A stretch of DNA of 64,000 nt from Tateyamaria omphalii. GTDB lineage: Bacteria > Pseudomonadota > Alphaproteobacteria > Rhodobacterales > Rhodobacteraceae. This document shows positions 45,905 to 53,602 of this stretch, one piece after another. The notes under the pieces are model-generated. The model ran no database searches, had not been told where the DNA came from, and saw only the letters and a program-made list of their open reading frames with translations. The first letter of the stretch is position 1. Each line of letters begins with the position of its first letter. Where the stretch lies: the NCBI RefSeq assembly GCF_019802125.1, contig NZ_JAHVHT010000001.1, positions 1,178,001-1,242,000 on the forward strand, read 5' to 3'. Made by a program: the position numbers and the translations under genes.

Positions 45905-46605
45905 TGCTCGATGTCACTGACCTGCATGCCTATTACGGCAAGTCGCACATCCTTCAGGGGGTGAACATCCAGATCGCCGAGGGTGAGATCGTCGCCCTCC
46001 TGGGTCGCAACGGGGTGGGGCGCTCGACCACTTGCAAGGCCGTGATGGGAGAGGTTGAACCACACGGGTCCATCAAGTTCCGGGGGCAGGAGATTGCCGG
46101 CAGAAAAGCCTATGAGGTGGCCAATCTTGGCATTGGATATGTGCCCGAGAACCGCGACATCTTTCCGGGTCTGACCACACGACAGAACCTGATCCTCGGC
46201 CTCAAACCCGGCCAAAAGGACGGGCAGGGGCGCTGGTCGATGCAGGACATGTTCGACATGTTCGAAAACCTTTCGCGCCGCGCGGATGTAGAGGCGTCGG
46301 TGCTGTCGGGCGGGGAGCAGCAGATGCTGACCATGTGCCGGACTCTTATGGGGGATCCGGACCTTGTGATGATTGACGAGCCGACCGAGGGTTTGAGCCC
46401 GCAGATGGTTCAGCGTGTGGCGCAACTGCTGCAGGAGATTGCCAAGCGGGGCATCGCCACTTTGCTGGTTGAGCAAAAGCTGTCCATCGCTCTCGACATT
46501 GCCCACCGTGTCTACGTGATGGGCCACGGTCAGGTGGTCTTCGAAGGAACGCCAGCCGAGCTCAAGGCGCGCGAAGACGTGCGCAAGGAGTGGCTGGAGG
46601 TGTAG
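45904..46605 (+). CDS. livF: ABC transporter ATP-binding protein LivF (cluster 2), Walker A Lys replaced by Arg
   Basis: A 233-residue LivF-type ATPase. Signature SGGEQQMLTMCRTL, Walker B VMIDEPTEGLSP and the LLVEQKLSIAL switch are normal. The Walker A reads GRNGVGRST (residues 34-42), with Arg40 (codon CGC at 46021-46023) in place of the lysine that normally holds the ATP phosphates. The cluster 1 LivF has the standard Lys. This may be a degenerate nucleotide site in a heterodimer whose LivG partner keeps an intact one; the read itself is unambiguous but could hide a sequencing error. Confidence 0.88.
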   Translation: MLDVTDLHAYYGKSHILQGVNIQIAEGEIVALLGRNGVGRSTTCKAVMGEVEPHGSIKFRGQEIAGRKAYEVANLGIGYVPENRDIFPGLTTRQNLILGLKPGQKDGQGRWSMQDMFDMFENLSRRADVEASVLSGGEQQMLTMCRTLMGDPDLVMIDEPTEGLSPQMVQRVAQLLQEIAKRGIATLLVEQKLSIALDIAHRVYVMGHGQVVFEGTPAELKAREDVRKEWLEV

Positions 46606-46660
46606 CTGGACGCCTACGCGGCGCCCGTGTGGTGTCTGACGTAGAAACCATTGGTCGCGT

Positions 46661-46704
46661 GGAAAGCGTGTCGCTTTCCATCCGGTCTTTGCGTCAAAGA
46701 CCGG
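46661..46704. terminator. Two adjacent hairpins between convergent livF and GST
   Basis: GGAAAGCG-TGT-CGCTTTCC (46661-46679) is directly followed by CCGGTCTTTG-CGT-CAAAGACCGG (46682-46704). The second hairpin overlaps the GST stop codon. They probably terminate both genes. Confidence 0.6.
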
Positions 46705-47305
46705 CGGCGGTCTGGTAGGCCGGGCGCGCTTCGAGCCGTTCGATGTAGGCGGCCAGATGTGGCATCTCTGACATGTTTATGCCGATACCTTTGGCAGAGA
46801 TCGCCGCTGACCCGGTCATGATGTCGGCTGCCGAAAATTCGCCTGCAAGATGGTCGCGCCCCTGCAGTGCCACATCAACCGACACCAGCATTTGTCCCAT
46901 CAGCTTGGCCGCCCGCTTGGCATGCACCTCCGACCGCCGCTCCGGCGGCAAAAACAACGTCTCGACCATGTAGCTGTTCACCTGCGGCATGATCATACCC
47001 TCGGAATAGTGCAGCCATTGCAGATAGGCAGGGTAGTCCGGGCTGTCGGGCAGGGGTCGAAACCGTCCATCGCCGTGCCGGGTCAGGAGGTATTCGAGGA
47101 TCGCACCGCTTTCCATGATCTGCACATCGCCGTCGACCAGCACAGGCACACGCCCCATCGGATGCACCTGCTCTCGAAAACCCGCGCTGCGCATGGTTGG
47201 ATCGCCAAGCGCGTAGGACACAAGGTCGTAGTCCAACCCCATTTCTTCCAGCAACCAAGCAACGCGGACCGCGCGGCTGCGCGGAGCAAAGTAGAGTTTC
47301 AGCAT
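46694..47305 (-). CDS. Glutathione S-transferase
   Basis: A 203-residue GST. The N-terminal thioredoxin-like domain has YFAPRSRAVRVAWLLEE at the start, the cis-Pro region VPVLV and the glutathione-binding MESGAILEYLL. The C-terminal helical domain begins near 90. ATG 47305 follows AGGGAGGACACC; the longer frame upstream is antisense to the serine hydrolase start and rejected. It conjugates glutathione or isomerises an unknown electrophile. Confidence 0.88.
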   Translation of the reverse strand: MLKLYFAPRSRAVRVAWLLEEMGLDYDLVSYALGDPTMRSAGFREQVHPMGRVPVLVDGDVQIMESGAILEYLLTRHGDGRFRPLPDSPDYPAYLQWLHYSEGMIMPQVNSYMVETLFLPPERRSEVHAKRAAKLMGQMLVSVDVALQGRDHLAGEFSAADIMTGSAAISAKGIGINMSEMPHLAAYIERLEARPAYQTAAGL

Positions 47306-47382
47306 GGTGTCCTCCCTTGCGTCGGATGCTACCCACGGTGGATTTGGCTTGGCAAGGCCGCACAGCCCCGTATCGTGGAGCG

Positions 47383-48591
47383 ATGTCACTCACCCTTGAT
47401 CCCGCCCGCCTGTCCCGCATTCAACGCTGGGCCGACGGCTACACGCAGTCCGAGAGGTTTGCCGGGCTCTCGGTATGTGTCCAGCAGCATGGCAGGGAGG
47501 TTTTGTTTGCGCAGTCCGGCGTGCGGGACCTTGATCGCGGCGCACCTTTCGACCGGGATACGCTGGTACGCATCTATTCGATGACCAAGCCCATCACGTC
47601 CATGATCCTGATGATGTTGGTCGAAAAGGGGCGCCTGCATCTTGATGCGCCCCTGTCCCGTTTTCTGCCCGCCTTCGGAGAGGTGCGCGCCCTGCGCTCC
47701 GATGCCACGGACATCACGCAAACAGAGCCTTGTGCGACGCCAACGCTGCATCAATTGCTCACGCACCGGTCCGGGTTCAGCTACCCGTTCAACCCTGGAA
47801 TTGTCCCAAAGGCGATGGAAGATCTGGACCTGCTCTTCAAACCCACTGCAGGCACCTTGGCTGAGCAATCCGACCTGCTGGCGACATTGCCTCTGGCCTT
47901 TGCGCCCGGTGCGCGCTGGGAGTATTCCGTCGGGATCGATGTCATTGGGCGGGTGATAGAAGTCGTAACAGGCGAAACCCTGGATCAGGTGTTTCGCACC
48001 CGTGTCTTGGGACCGCTTGGTATGGTCGATACCGGATTTACCGTTCCCGACAGCGCACTCGACCGATTTGCTAGCCTCTATACGCCCCTGGCCGGCGATG
48101 CGATGAACCTGAATGCGTCTGCGGAGGGCGACACGACTTTGCGCATCTTCGACAATTCGACCGGATCACCTTTCCGGCGCACCACCTGTTTCAGCGGCGG
48201 AGGGGGACTGGTGGGTAGCATCGACGATTACATGACCTTTGCCGAATGCCTGCGCTTGGGCGGGCAGGCGCTGATTTCTCCTTCCACTGCCGAGTTCATG
48301 ATGTCGAACCACCTGCCCGGGGATATCGCAAGCCTTGGCCCGGCCAGCTTTGCCGAACAGCCGATGGAGGGGATGGGTTTTGGCATCGGCGGCGGCGTTG
48401 TGATCCATCCCGCGCGCAGCCGCGTGCCGTCTTCGGTCGGGGATTTCAGTTGGGGCGGTATGGCATCCACATTTTTCTGGGTGGACCGCGTAAATGATTT
48501 CAGCGTGGTGATGTTCACGCAGCTTAGCCCTTCGTCCAGCTACCCGGCGCGGGCAGAACTAAAGGCGCTGGTGCATGGCGCGTTGATGTGA
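47383..48591 (+). CDS. Serine hydrolase of the beta-lactamase/EstB family
   Basis: A 402-residue beta-lactamase-fold hydrolase with the SMTK motif (Ser66, Lys69) and a Tyr in WEYSVGIDV that stands in for the YxN element. No KTG box was found; the SWGGMAS segment near 360 takes its place, as in class C-like esterases. Such proteins hydrolyse esters or peptides rather than being clinical beta-lactamases. No signal peptide, so probably cytoplasmic. ATG 47383 shows GGAG just upstream. Confidence 0.8.
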   Translation: MSLTLDPARLSRIQRWADGYTQSERFAGLSVCVQQHGREVLFAQSGVRDLDRGAPFDRDTLVRIYSMTKPITSMILMMLVEKGRLHLDAPLSRFLPAFGEVRALRSDATDITQTEPCATPTLHQLLTHRSGFSYPFNPGIVPKAMEDLDLLFKPTAGTLAEQSDLLATLPLAFAPGARWEYSVGIDVIGRVIEVVTGETLDQVFRTRVLGPLGMVDTGFTVPDSALDRFASLYTPLAGDAMNLNASAEGDTTLRIFDNSTGSPFRRTTCFSGGGGLVGSIDDYMTFAECLRLGGQALISPSTAEFMMSNHLPGDIASLGPASFAEQPMEGMGFGIGGGVVIHPARSRVPSSVGDFSWGGMASTFFWVDRVNDFSVVMFTQLSPSSSYPARAELKALVHGALM

Positions 48592-48604
48592 CAGGACAGC
48601 GCCC

Positions 48605-49483
48605 ATGACAGATGCACATCAAACCTTGCTGGACCTGCTGGCCGTCGAACGGCTGGAAGTTGATCTGTTCCGCGGCACGGGGCAGGGGGGCGAGACCCCG
48701 ACACGCATTTTTGGCGGGCAGGTGATCGGACAGGCGCTGGCTGCAGCCTATCGCACGGTCGAAGACCGTCTGTGCCACTCGCTTCACGCCTATTTCATTC
48801 GTCCGGGCGATCCGTCGATCCCGGTGATCTACCAGGTGGACCGCGCCCGGGACGGCGGCAGTTTCACCACCAGGCGGGTCGTCGCGATCCAACACGGGCG
48901 CCAGATCCTGAACATGTCAGCGTCGTTCCATGCTGACGAGGACGGCTGGTCGCATCAGCACCCGATGCCCGAGGTCGAAGGGCCGGAGCATCTGCGTGAC
49001 CGCAAGGAGCTGCGTGAAACAGTCGTTGACCGCATTCCCGAAAAGTATCACGAAGAATTCCTGCGCCCGCGCCCCATCGACATCCGCGAGGTGGCGCCGC
49101 GCGATTTCTTCACGCCGGAGCCGATGGACGACCGCAGCCACCTGTGGTTCCGCATGGCGGCTGCACGCGGCATCAGTCCGCAATTGCAGCATTGTCTGCT
49201 GGCCTATGCGTCCGACCTGAACCTTCTGGGCACGGCCTTGCGTCCGCATGGGCAAACCTGGTTCACAGGCCGCGTGATGGCCGCCAGCCTTGACCACGCC
49301 ATGTGGTTTCACGCACCCGCATCCTTTTGTGACTGGCATCTTTACACGATGGACAGCCCATGGTCCGGCAAGGGCAGGGGCTTTAACCGCGGGATGATCT
49401 ACGACAAGGACGGCAGGCTTGTTGCCTCGGTCGCGCAGGAAGGCCTCATTCGCCCGATCACACCCAAGGATCAGCCGGAATAG
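48605..49483 (+). CDS. tesB: Acyl-CoA thioesterase II
   Basis: A 292-residue double hot-dog thioesterase. The first domain has GGQVIGQALAAAYRT and HAYFIRPGDPS, the second LDHAMWFHAPASFCDWHLYTMDSP and the late GMIYDKDGRLVASVAQEGLIR. It hydrolyses medium- to long-chain acyl-CoA. It fits with the nearby CoA-dependent catabolic genes. Its end overlaps the convergent SDR by 13 bp. Confidence 0.92.
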   Translation: MTDAHQTLLDLLAVERLEVDLFRGTGQGGETPTRIFGGQVIGQALAAAYRTVEDRLCHSLHAYFIRPGDPSIPVIYQVDRARDGGSFTTRRVVAIQHGRQILNMSASFHADEDGWSHQHPMPEVEGPEHLRDRKELRETVVDRIPEKYHEEFLRPRPIDIREVAPRDFFTPEPMDDRSHLWFRMAAARGISPQLQHCLLAYASDLNLLGTALRPHGQTWFTGRVMAASLDHAMWFHAPASFCDWHLYTMDSPWSGKGRGFNRGMIYDKDGRLVASVAQEGLIRPITPKDQPE

Positions 49484-50235
49484 GCACGGTTCAGTTTTTG
49501 CATGCCCGCAATCCAGCGGTCATAGTCAGCGGTCTTGAGCTGCATATACTTGCGTACATTGGCGTGCGGCAGGACCAGAAACTCTTCGTTTCGAATGGCC
49601 TCGATACAGGCGTTGGCCGCGTCTGCGGGTTCAAGCATTCCGTCGATCGCAGCGACGTGGTCCTCGTGCCCTTCTGTCATGGCTGTGCGGACGGCTTGCG
49701 GGCACAGAACGGACACCTTGATGCCTGCATCGCCATGCGTGATTGCCAACCATTCCGCCAGACCGACCGCCGCGTGCTTGGTCACGCCATAGGGCGCCGA
49801 GCCAATCTGGTTCAGCAAACCTGCGGCCGACGCGGTGTTGAGCAGGTAGCCGCCACCGCGTTTGAGCATCAGGGGCACGACGTGCCGGGCGGCCCAGACA
49901 TGCGCCATGACGTTGATGTCCCAAAGCCGCTGCCATTCGGCATCCGGTGCTTCCGCACCACCTTCAACCAATACGCCCGCGTTTGAACAGAAGATGTCGA
50001 TTGGGCCGACCGACTGCTCGACGTCCGCAATCAGATCGGCAATCTCGGCTTCTCGGGAAACATCAATTGTCTTGGCTATCCCATTGATTGAGCGTGCCGT
50101 TTCCTTTGAGCCATTCGCGTCAATGTCCGCACAGACAACGGCACGCGCACCCTGATCCGCAAAGGCTTCGCACAGCGCGCGACCGATACCTGCGGCCGCA
50201 CCTGTGACGACGGCAATCCTGTCCTTGATGTCCAT
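49471..50235 (-). CDS. Short-chain dehydrogenase/reductase
   Basis: A 254-residue classical SDR with TGAAAGIGRALCEAF (near 11-25), CSNAGV and a YGVTK active site (near 150). ATG 50235 is the family start; upstream codons to 50322 are non-conserved. It is divergent from the TetR gene at 50485, whose two palindromic operators lie in between, so it may belong to the same regulon. Confidence 0.87.
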   Translation of the reverse strand: MDIKDRIAVVTGAAAGIGRALCEAFADQGARAVVCADIDANGSKETARSINGIAKTIDVSREAEIADLIADVEQSVGPIDIFCSNAGVLVEGGAEAPDAEWQRLWDINVMAHVWAARHVVPLMLKRGGGYLLNTASAAGLLNQIGSAPYGVTKHAAVGLAEWLAITHGDAGIKVSVLCPQAVRTAMTEGHEDHVAAIDGMLEPADAANACIEAIRNEEFLVLPHANVRKYMQLKTADYDRWIAGMQKLNRAYSG

Positions 50236-50484
50236 TGGTTTTCCCTGACCGACGACGTTTGCTGGACTCAAGCCTAGGATGCACGGGAAGACGTGCCAAG
50301 CGACGAGGGCATCCTGTTTCAAACCTGACGGAACGTCATAGGGGTAGGGAGCGACAACGATTATTCCCCTGTCACTTCAACTTGCAACGATGTGGGGCGC
50401 ATTGTTCCTCACGATCGGCGTTGCCAATAAAGGCCGCAAATTAGTCGCTTGACTAATTTAGTCAGCCGACTAAATTTTTTGATC
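50236..50484. other. Divergent promoter region with two palindromic operators
   Basis: A 249-bp region between the SDR (minus) and the TetR gene (plus). The left 200 bp shows no feature that I can name; the right end carries the two perfect palindromes described below. Confidence 0.5.
50438..50476. promoter_or_regulatory. Tandem TetR-type operator
   Basis: Two perfect 9-bp inverted repeats sit side by side. AAATTAGTC-GCTT-GACTAATTT (50438-50459) and AATTTAGTC-AGCC-GACTAAATT (50455-50476) each have a four-base spacer, with centres 17 bp apart, ending just before the TetR start codon. This is the expected form of an autoregulatory TetR operator; which factor binds is inferred from position. 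Confidence 0.75.
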
Positions 50485-51072
50485 ATGCCTGCATCCGATG
50501 CCAGAACTGCACTTATCGAAACCGCTCTTGCTGATCTGGCGCGGGTTTCACCATCCTTCGGTGCGCGCGCTGTCGCCCGAAAGGCTGGGGTCAATCACGG
50601 CTTGATCCCATACTACTTCAAAGATGCCGAAGGATTGCTGCTGGCGAGTATCGAGGAAGCAACCGCGAAATACCTTGAAGCGTTCGCGGAATTGATGAAC
50701 GGCAGATCCGACCCGGTCGAACGACAAGGACCCGCACTGGTCGACACGATGATCGACTGGGCGCTCACGGTCATCCGCACCGACCCGGCCCACTTCGCCC
50801 GCAAACGGAACATCTGCAGCCTCGCCGCTGACAACCAGAACGTGGCGCGATACGCGCAAAAGCTTGTTGCGTCCGAAGTCGCCATGACGAGCAACTTTAT
50901 TGCGTCCGTTCGCGGCCGTAAGGTCTGCACGCAAAGCGACGAAACCACTGCACATCTTCTGATTGCCTTGTTCGATGGGATCGCGGCGCAAGCAGCGATC
51001 GGCGTTGCTGTGGATACCGCTGCGGTCACGGCGACTGTTTGGCAGATGCTTGTGTTGCCAGAGGGGGGATGA
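50485..51072 (+). CDS. TetR-family transcriptional regulator
   Basis: A 195-residue regulator with an N-terminal HTH (FGARAVARKAGVNHGLIPYYFKDAEGLL, about 25-52) and a helical ligand-binding domain. It starts at ATG 50485, directly after the tandem palindromes, and shares ATGA with the downstream SDR, so it likely represses itself and that SDR. Ligand unknown. Confidence 0.85.
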   Translation: MPASDARTALIETALADLARVSPSFGARAVARKAGVNHGLIPYYFKDAEGLLLASIEEATAKYLEAFAELMNGRSDPVERQGPALVDTMIDWALTVIRTDPAHFARKRNICSLAADNQNVARYAQKLVASEVAMTSNFIASVRGRKVCTQSDETTAHLLIALFDGIAAQAAIGVAVDTAAVTATVWQMLVLPEGG

Positions 51073-52088
51073 TCCGGATGACGACTGTTGGCTCGCTGAT
51101 GGGTATGGGGCAAAACGATCTTGCTGCTTTCGACAAGGCAATCCTGATCACCGGTGGGTATGGTGGCATTGGCGCGGAGGCGGCCCGCCTTCTTCATGCA
51201 ACGCATCCTGATGCACTGATCATCGTGGCAGGGCGCAATGCCAATAAGGCACAGGCATTTGCAGCCTCCTGTCCGCCAAATGTGGCGGGGGCGAAGCTTG
51301 ATCTCGCTTCATTACCTGACGTGGGCCGGTTCGCGCTGGAGTACAATGTTCTGGTGTCAACGGGCGTCGTTCCGCCACTGTCAGCGTTGATTTGCAATGC
51401 AGGAACACAAGCCGGGCCGGGTGAGATGCGTGTTTCCGAGGATGGGTTCGAAGAAACCTTTGCCGTTAATCATCTTGCCCACATGCATCTGACCCTTGCG
51501 CTACTCCCGTCTTTCGCAAATCGGGCTCGCCTCATCGTGGTGAGCAGTGGCACACATGATCCAAACACGATGGAGGGGCGTTTCAACAAGCCGATACTGC
51601 GAAATGCCTCTGTCCTCGCCAACCCGCTTGATCCCCAGACCAGGAACACCAACGCGATCGTACGGTATTCGACGTCAAAACTCTGCAATCTTCTCTTCGC
51701 TTACGAGTTCGCGAGACGGGCTCACGACCTTGCGCCGAACAAGGTGATTGATGTTTTGACCTATGATCCGGGCGGCGTTCCGGGCAGTGATCTCATGCGA
51801 AATATCAACCCGTTGACCAAACGGATACTGACCGCTCCGTGGCTGATGCGCTTACTGCGGGTCACAACGCGCACTCCGAAGGACGCCGGGCGCTACTTGG
51901 CCGCACTTCTCACACAAGACGTGGATCATGAACCTGCATATTGGCAGGGCCCCAATCGTTCTCGATCATCAAAAACATCCCTCGATCCAGAGCATGCACG
52001 GGCGCTATGGGACGGCAGTGAAACGTTGATCCAGAAAGCGCTTCGCTTGAAGGATCAGGACGGCAGCAAGAATTTTCTTGACCCATAA
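51069..52088 (+). CDS. SDR-family oxidoreductase (protochlorophyllide-reductase/retinol-dehydrogenase-like)
   Basis: A 339-residue extended SDR: TGGYGGIGAEAARLL for NADP binding, ICNAGTQAG, and YSTSKLCNLLFAYEF as the catalytic Tyr-x-x-x-Lys, with a longer C-terminal part like the protochlorophyllide-reductase/RDH group. It is translationally coupled to the TetR gene. Its last codons overlap the first ArsR-type palindrome. Substrate is unknown. Confidence 0.8.
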   Translation: MIRMTTVGSLMGMGQNDLAAFDKAILITGGYGGIGAEAARLLHATHPDALIIVAGRNANKAQAFAASCPPNVAGAKLDLASLPDVGRFALEYNVLVSTGVVPPLSALICNAGTQAGPGEMRVSEDGFEETFAVNHLAHMHLTLALLPSFANRARLIVVSSGTHDPNTMEGRFNKPILRNASVLANPLDPQTRNTNAIVRYSTSKLCNLLFAYEFARRAHDLAPNKVIDVLTYDPGGVPGSDLMRNINPLTKRILTAPWLMRLLRVTTRTPKDAGRYLAALLTQDVDHEPAYWQGPNRSRSSKTSLDPEHARALWDGSETLIQKALRLKDQDGSKNFLDP

Positions 52089-52129
52089 GTCTTCACTTAT
52101 ATTTATGAAGCCATAAGTGATTACTTATG
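52084..52129. promoter_or_regulatory. Tandem ArsR-type operator
   Basis: Two copies of ATAAGT-N4-ACTTAT occur at 52085-52100 and 52113-52128, with centres 28 bp apart. The second is extended to CATAAGT-GATT-ACTTATG. They lie immediately upstream of the membrane protein-ArsR-SRPBCC operon and match the 12-2-12-type dyads of ArsR repressors in general form. The left copy overlaps the SDR stop codon. Confidence 0.65.
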
Positions 52130-52139
52130 AAGATGCCTG

Positions 52140-52721
52140 ATGTTCAAACCGCTCATTGCAACCGTCACCGCGGGCATGACCCTGTTTGTTTGGGGCGGGG
52201 TGACACAATTGTTCCCATGGGGCCCATCGTCTGCCCACGTCATTTCGACCGAAAAATCGCCCGAGCTTGGTGGTTTTCATCTGCGAACACCAATTGTCAA
52301 AGAGCCCGGTTCAATCGGGACGGCGGCATTTGATGAAGCCTTTTCCGGCCGGCTGGGCCTTTTGTTCACCGACAACACAGTGTCGTGGATTTCGTCTATG
52401 CCGATCGACTACTACGACGGCGCGGCATATCTGACGCGGCAAGCCGCCACACAGGCAGTCGTGGCGGCTTTGATTGTTGTGCTTTTGATGCTCCTGTCTC
52501 CACTTGGACGCGGGCGAAGCCTTGCGATCATCGCACTCGGCGCAACCGCCGGTTCAGTTGCCACTTACGGCGTATTGTCCAACTGGTGGGGATTGGCACC
52601 GATCTACGCCATTGGCGAAAGCGCGAACCTGATCGTGGGCTGGATGCTCGCCGCCATCGCAGCCTCGTTCGTATTGCGGCGTGGCCCTCGCAATGCTTCG
52701 ACGGATGCGACGCATGGATAA
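52140..52721 (+). CDS. Membrane protein of unknown family, first gene of an ArsR operon
   Basis: A 193-residue protein with hydrophobic segments near residues 7-27, 100-118, 125-145 and 152-172 and an extended non-hydrophobic region (30-95) in between, probably periplasmic. No family recognised. It starts 11 bp after the second palindromic operator and overlaps the ArsR start by eight bases, so it is controlled with the repressor. An exporter or sensor role is possible only by context. Confidence 0.6.
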   Translation: MFKPLIATVTAGMTLFVWGGVTQLFPWGPSSAHVISTEKSPELGGFHLRTPIVKEPGSIGTAAFDEAFSGRLGLLFTDNTVSWISSMPIDYYDGAAYLTRQAATQAVVAALIVVLLMLLSPLGRGRSLAIIALGATAGSVATYGVLSNWWGLAPIYAIGESANLIVGWMLAAIAASFVLRRGPRNASTDATHG

Positions 52722-53031
52722 GGAAAGCCAAGTTTTCCGCGCTCTGGCGGATCAAAACCGGCGCATCCTGCTCGACCTGCTGCTCGAAAGCGACCAGTCG
52801 GTCGGGGATCTCAGCGACAAGCTCACAATTTCACAGCCAGCCGTATCTCAACACCTTCAAATCCTGCGCGAGGCGGGGCTGGTGTCGCACCGCAAGGAAG
52901 GGCGACAGAACATCTACAGCGTCGATGCTGAACCCCTGCTGAGTGTCGCAAGCTGGTTGTCGAAATACGACGCGTTCTGGGACGGGAAGCTGGATGCGTT
53001 CGCCGGGCTTATAAACAGAAAGAGGAACTGA
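52714..53031 (+). CDS. ArsR-family transcriptional regulator
   Basis: A 105-residue winged-helix repressor: LADQNRRILLDLLLESDQSVGDLSDKL (helices 1-3), then the recognition segment SQPAVSQHLQILREAGLVSHRKEGRQNIY. No metal-binding Cys-x-Cys motif is visible, so it belongs to the non-metal (SdpR-like) group often paired with SRPBCC proteins, as here. The tandem palindromes at 52084-52129 are its likely operator. Confidence 0.88.
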   Translation: MDKESQVFRALADQNRRILLDLLLESDQSVGDLSDKLTISQPAVSQHLQILREAGLVSHRKEGRQNIYSVDAEPLLSVASWLSKYDAFWDGKLDAFAGLINRKRN

Positions 53032-53033
53032 CC

Positions 53034-53450
53034 ATGGGTACGATCCGAAAAAGCATTGACCTGGCATTTCCCCGCCTCATGGTCTGGGAAACGCTGATCA
53101 ACCCCCAGGATCTTGCGACCTGGTTGATGCCGAACGACTTCAAGCCGGAGGTCGGCCACAGGTTCACCTTTCAAACCGATCCAGCCCCGGGCTTTGACGG
53201 CACAGTGCATTCCGAGGTGCTTGAGCTGGACCCGCCATCAAGGCTGGTGATCGCCTGGAAGGCGGGTGGGCTTGATACGACCGTAACGTTCACATTGACC
53301 GAGACACCGACGGGCACGCGGATGGATCTGAAACATGACGGCTTTGTCCTTAGACAACTTCCCACCCGCACCATCCTCTCGGTCGGTTGGGGACGCATCC
53401 TACGCAAGAAACTGCCCGCACACCTGACTTCGAAAGGAGCCGCACAATAG
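53034..53450 (+). CDS. SRPBCC/AHSA1-domain protein
   Basis: A 138-residue START-like cavity protein. The AHSA1 pattern is VWETLINPQDLATWLMPND near the start, FTFQTDPAPGFDG and RLVIAWKAGG, with TFTLTETPTGTRMDLKHDGF near the end. These proteins bind small hydrophobic ligands or act as Hsp90 activator homologues. It follows ArsR by two bases, the usual ArsR-SRPBCC pair, suggesting it handles the effector. Confidence 0.82.
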   Translation: MGTIRKSIDLAFPRLMVWETLINPQDLATWLMPNDFKPEVGHRFTFQTDPAPGFDGTVHSEVLELDPPSRLVIAWKAGGLDTTVTFTLTETPTGTRMDLKHDGFVLRQLPTRTILSVGWGRILRKKLPAHLTSKGAAQ

Positions 53451-53602
53451 CAATGCGGGCTCAACTGCGGCATTCGACAAATGCAACCAAACCTCTTGCT
53501 TCTGGCCAAACAGGAATGATGCCGGAATGGGGGGACATACCGATGGTGCGAGTGAGCTCATATTGACCGACCGCTCCATTCTGCTCGAATGACTACCGTG
53601 AG

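Noticed and set aside
47383-48591. Beta-lactamase antibiotic-resistance gene
   Set aside because: The KTG box is missing, there is no signal peptide, and the sequence fits the EstB-type esterase group.
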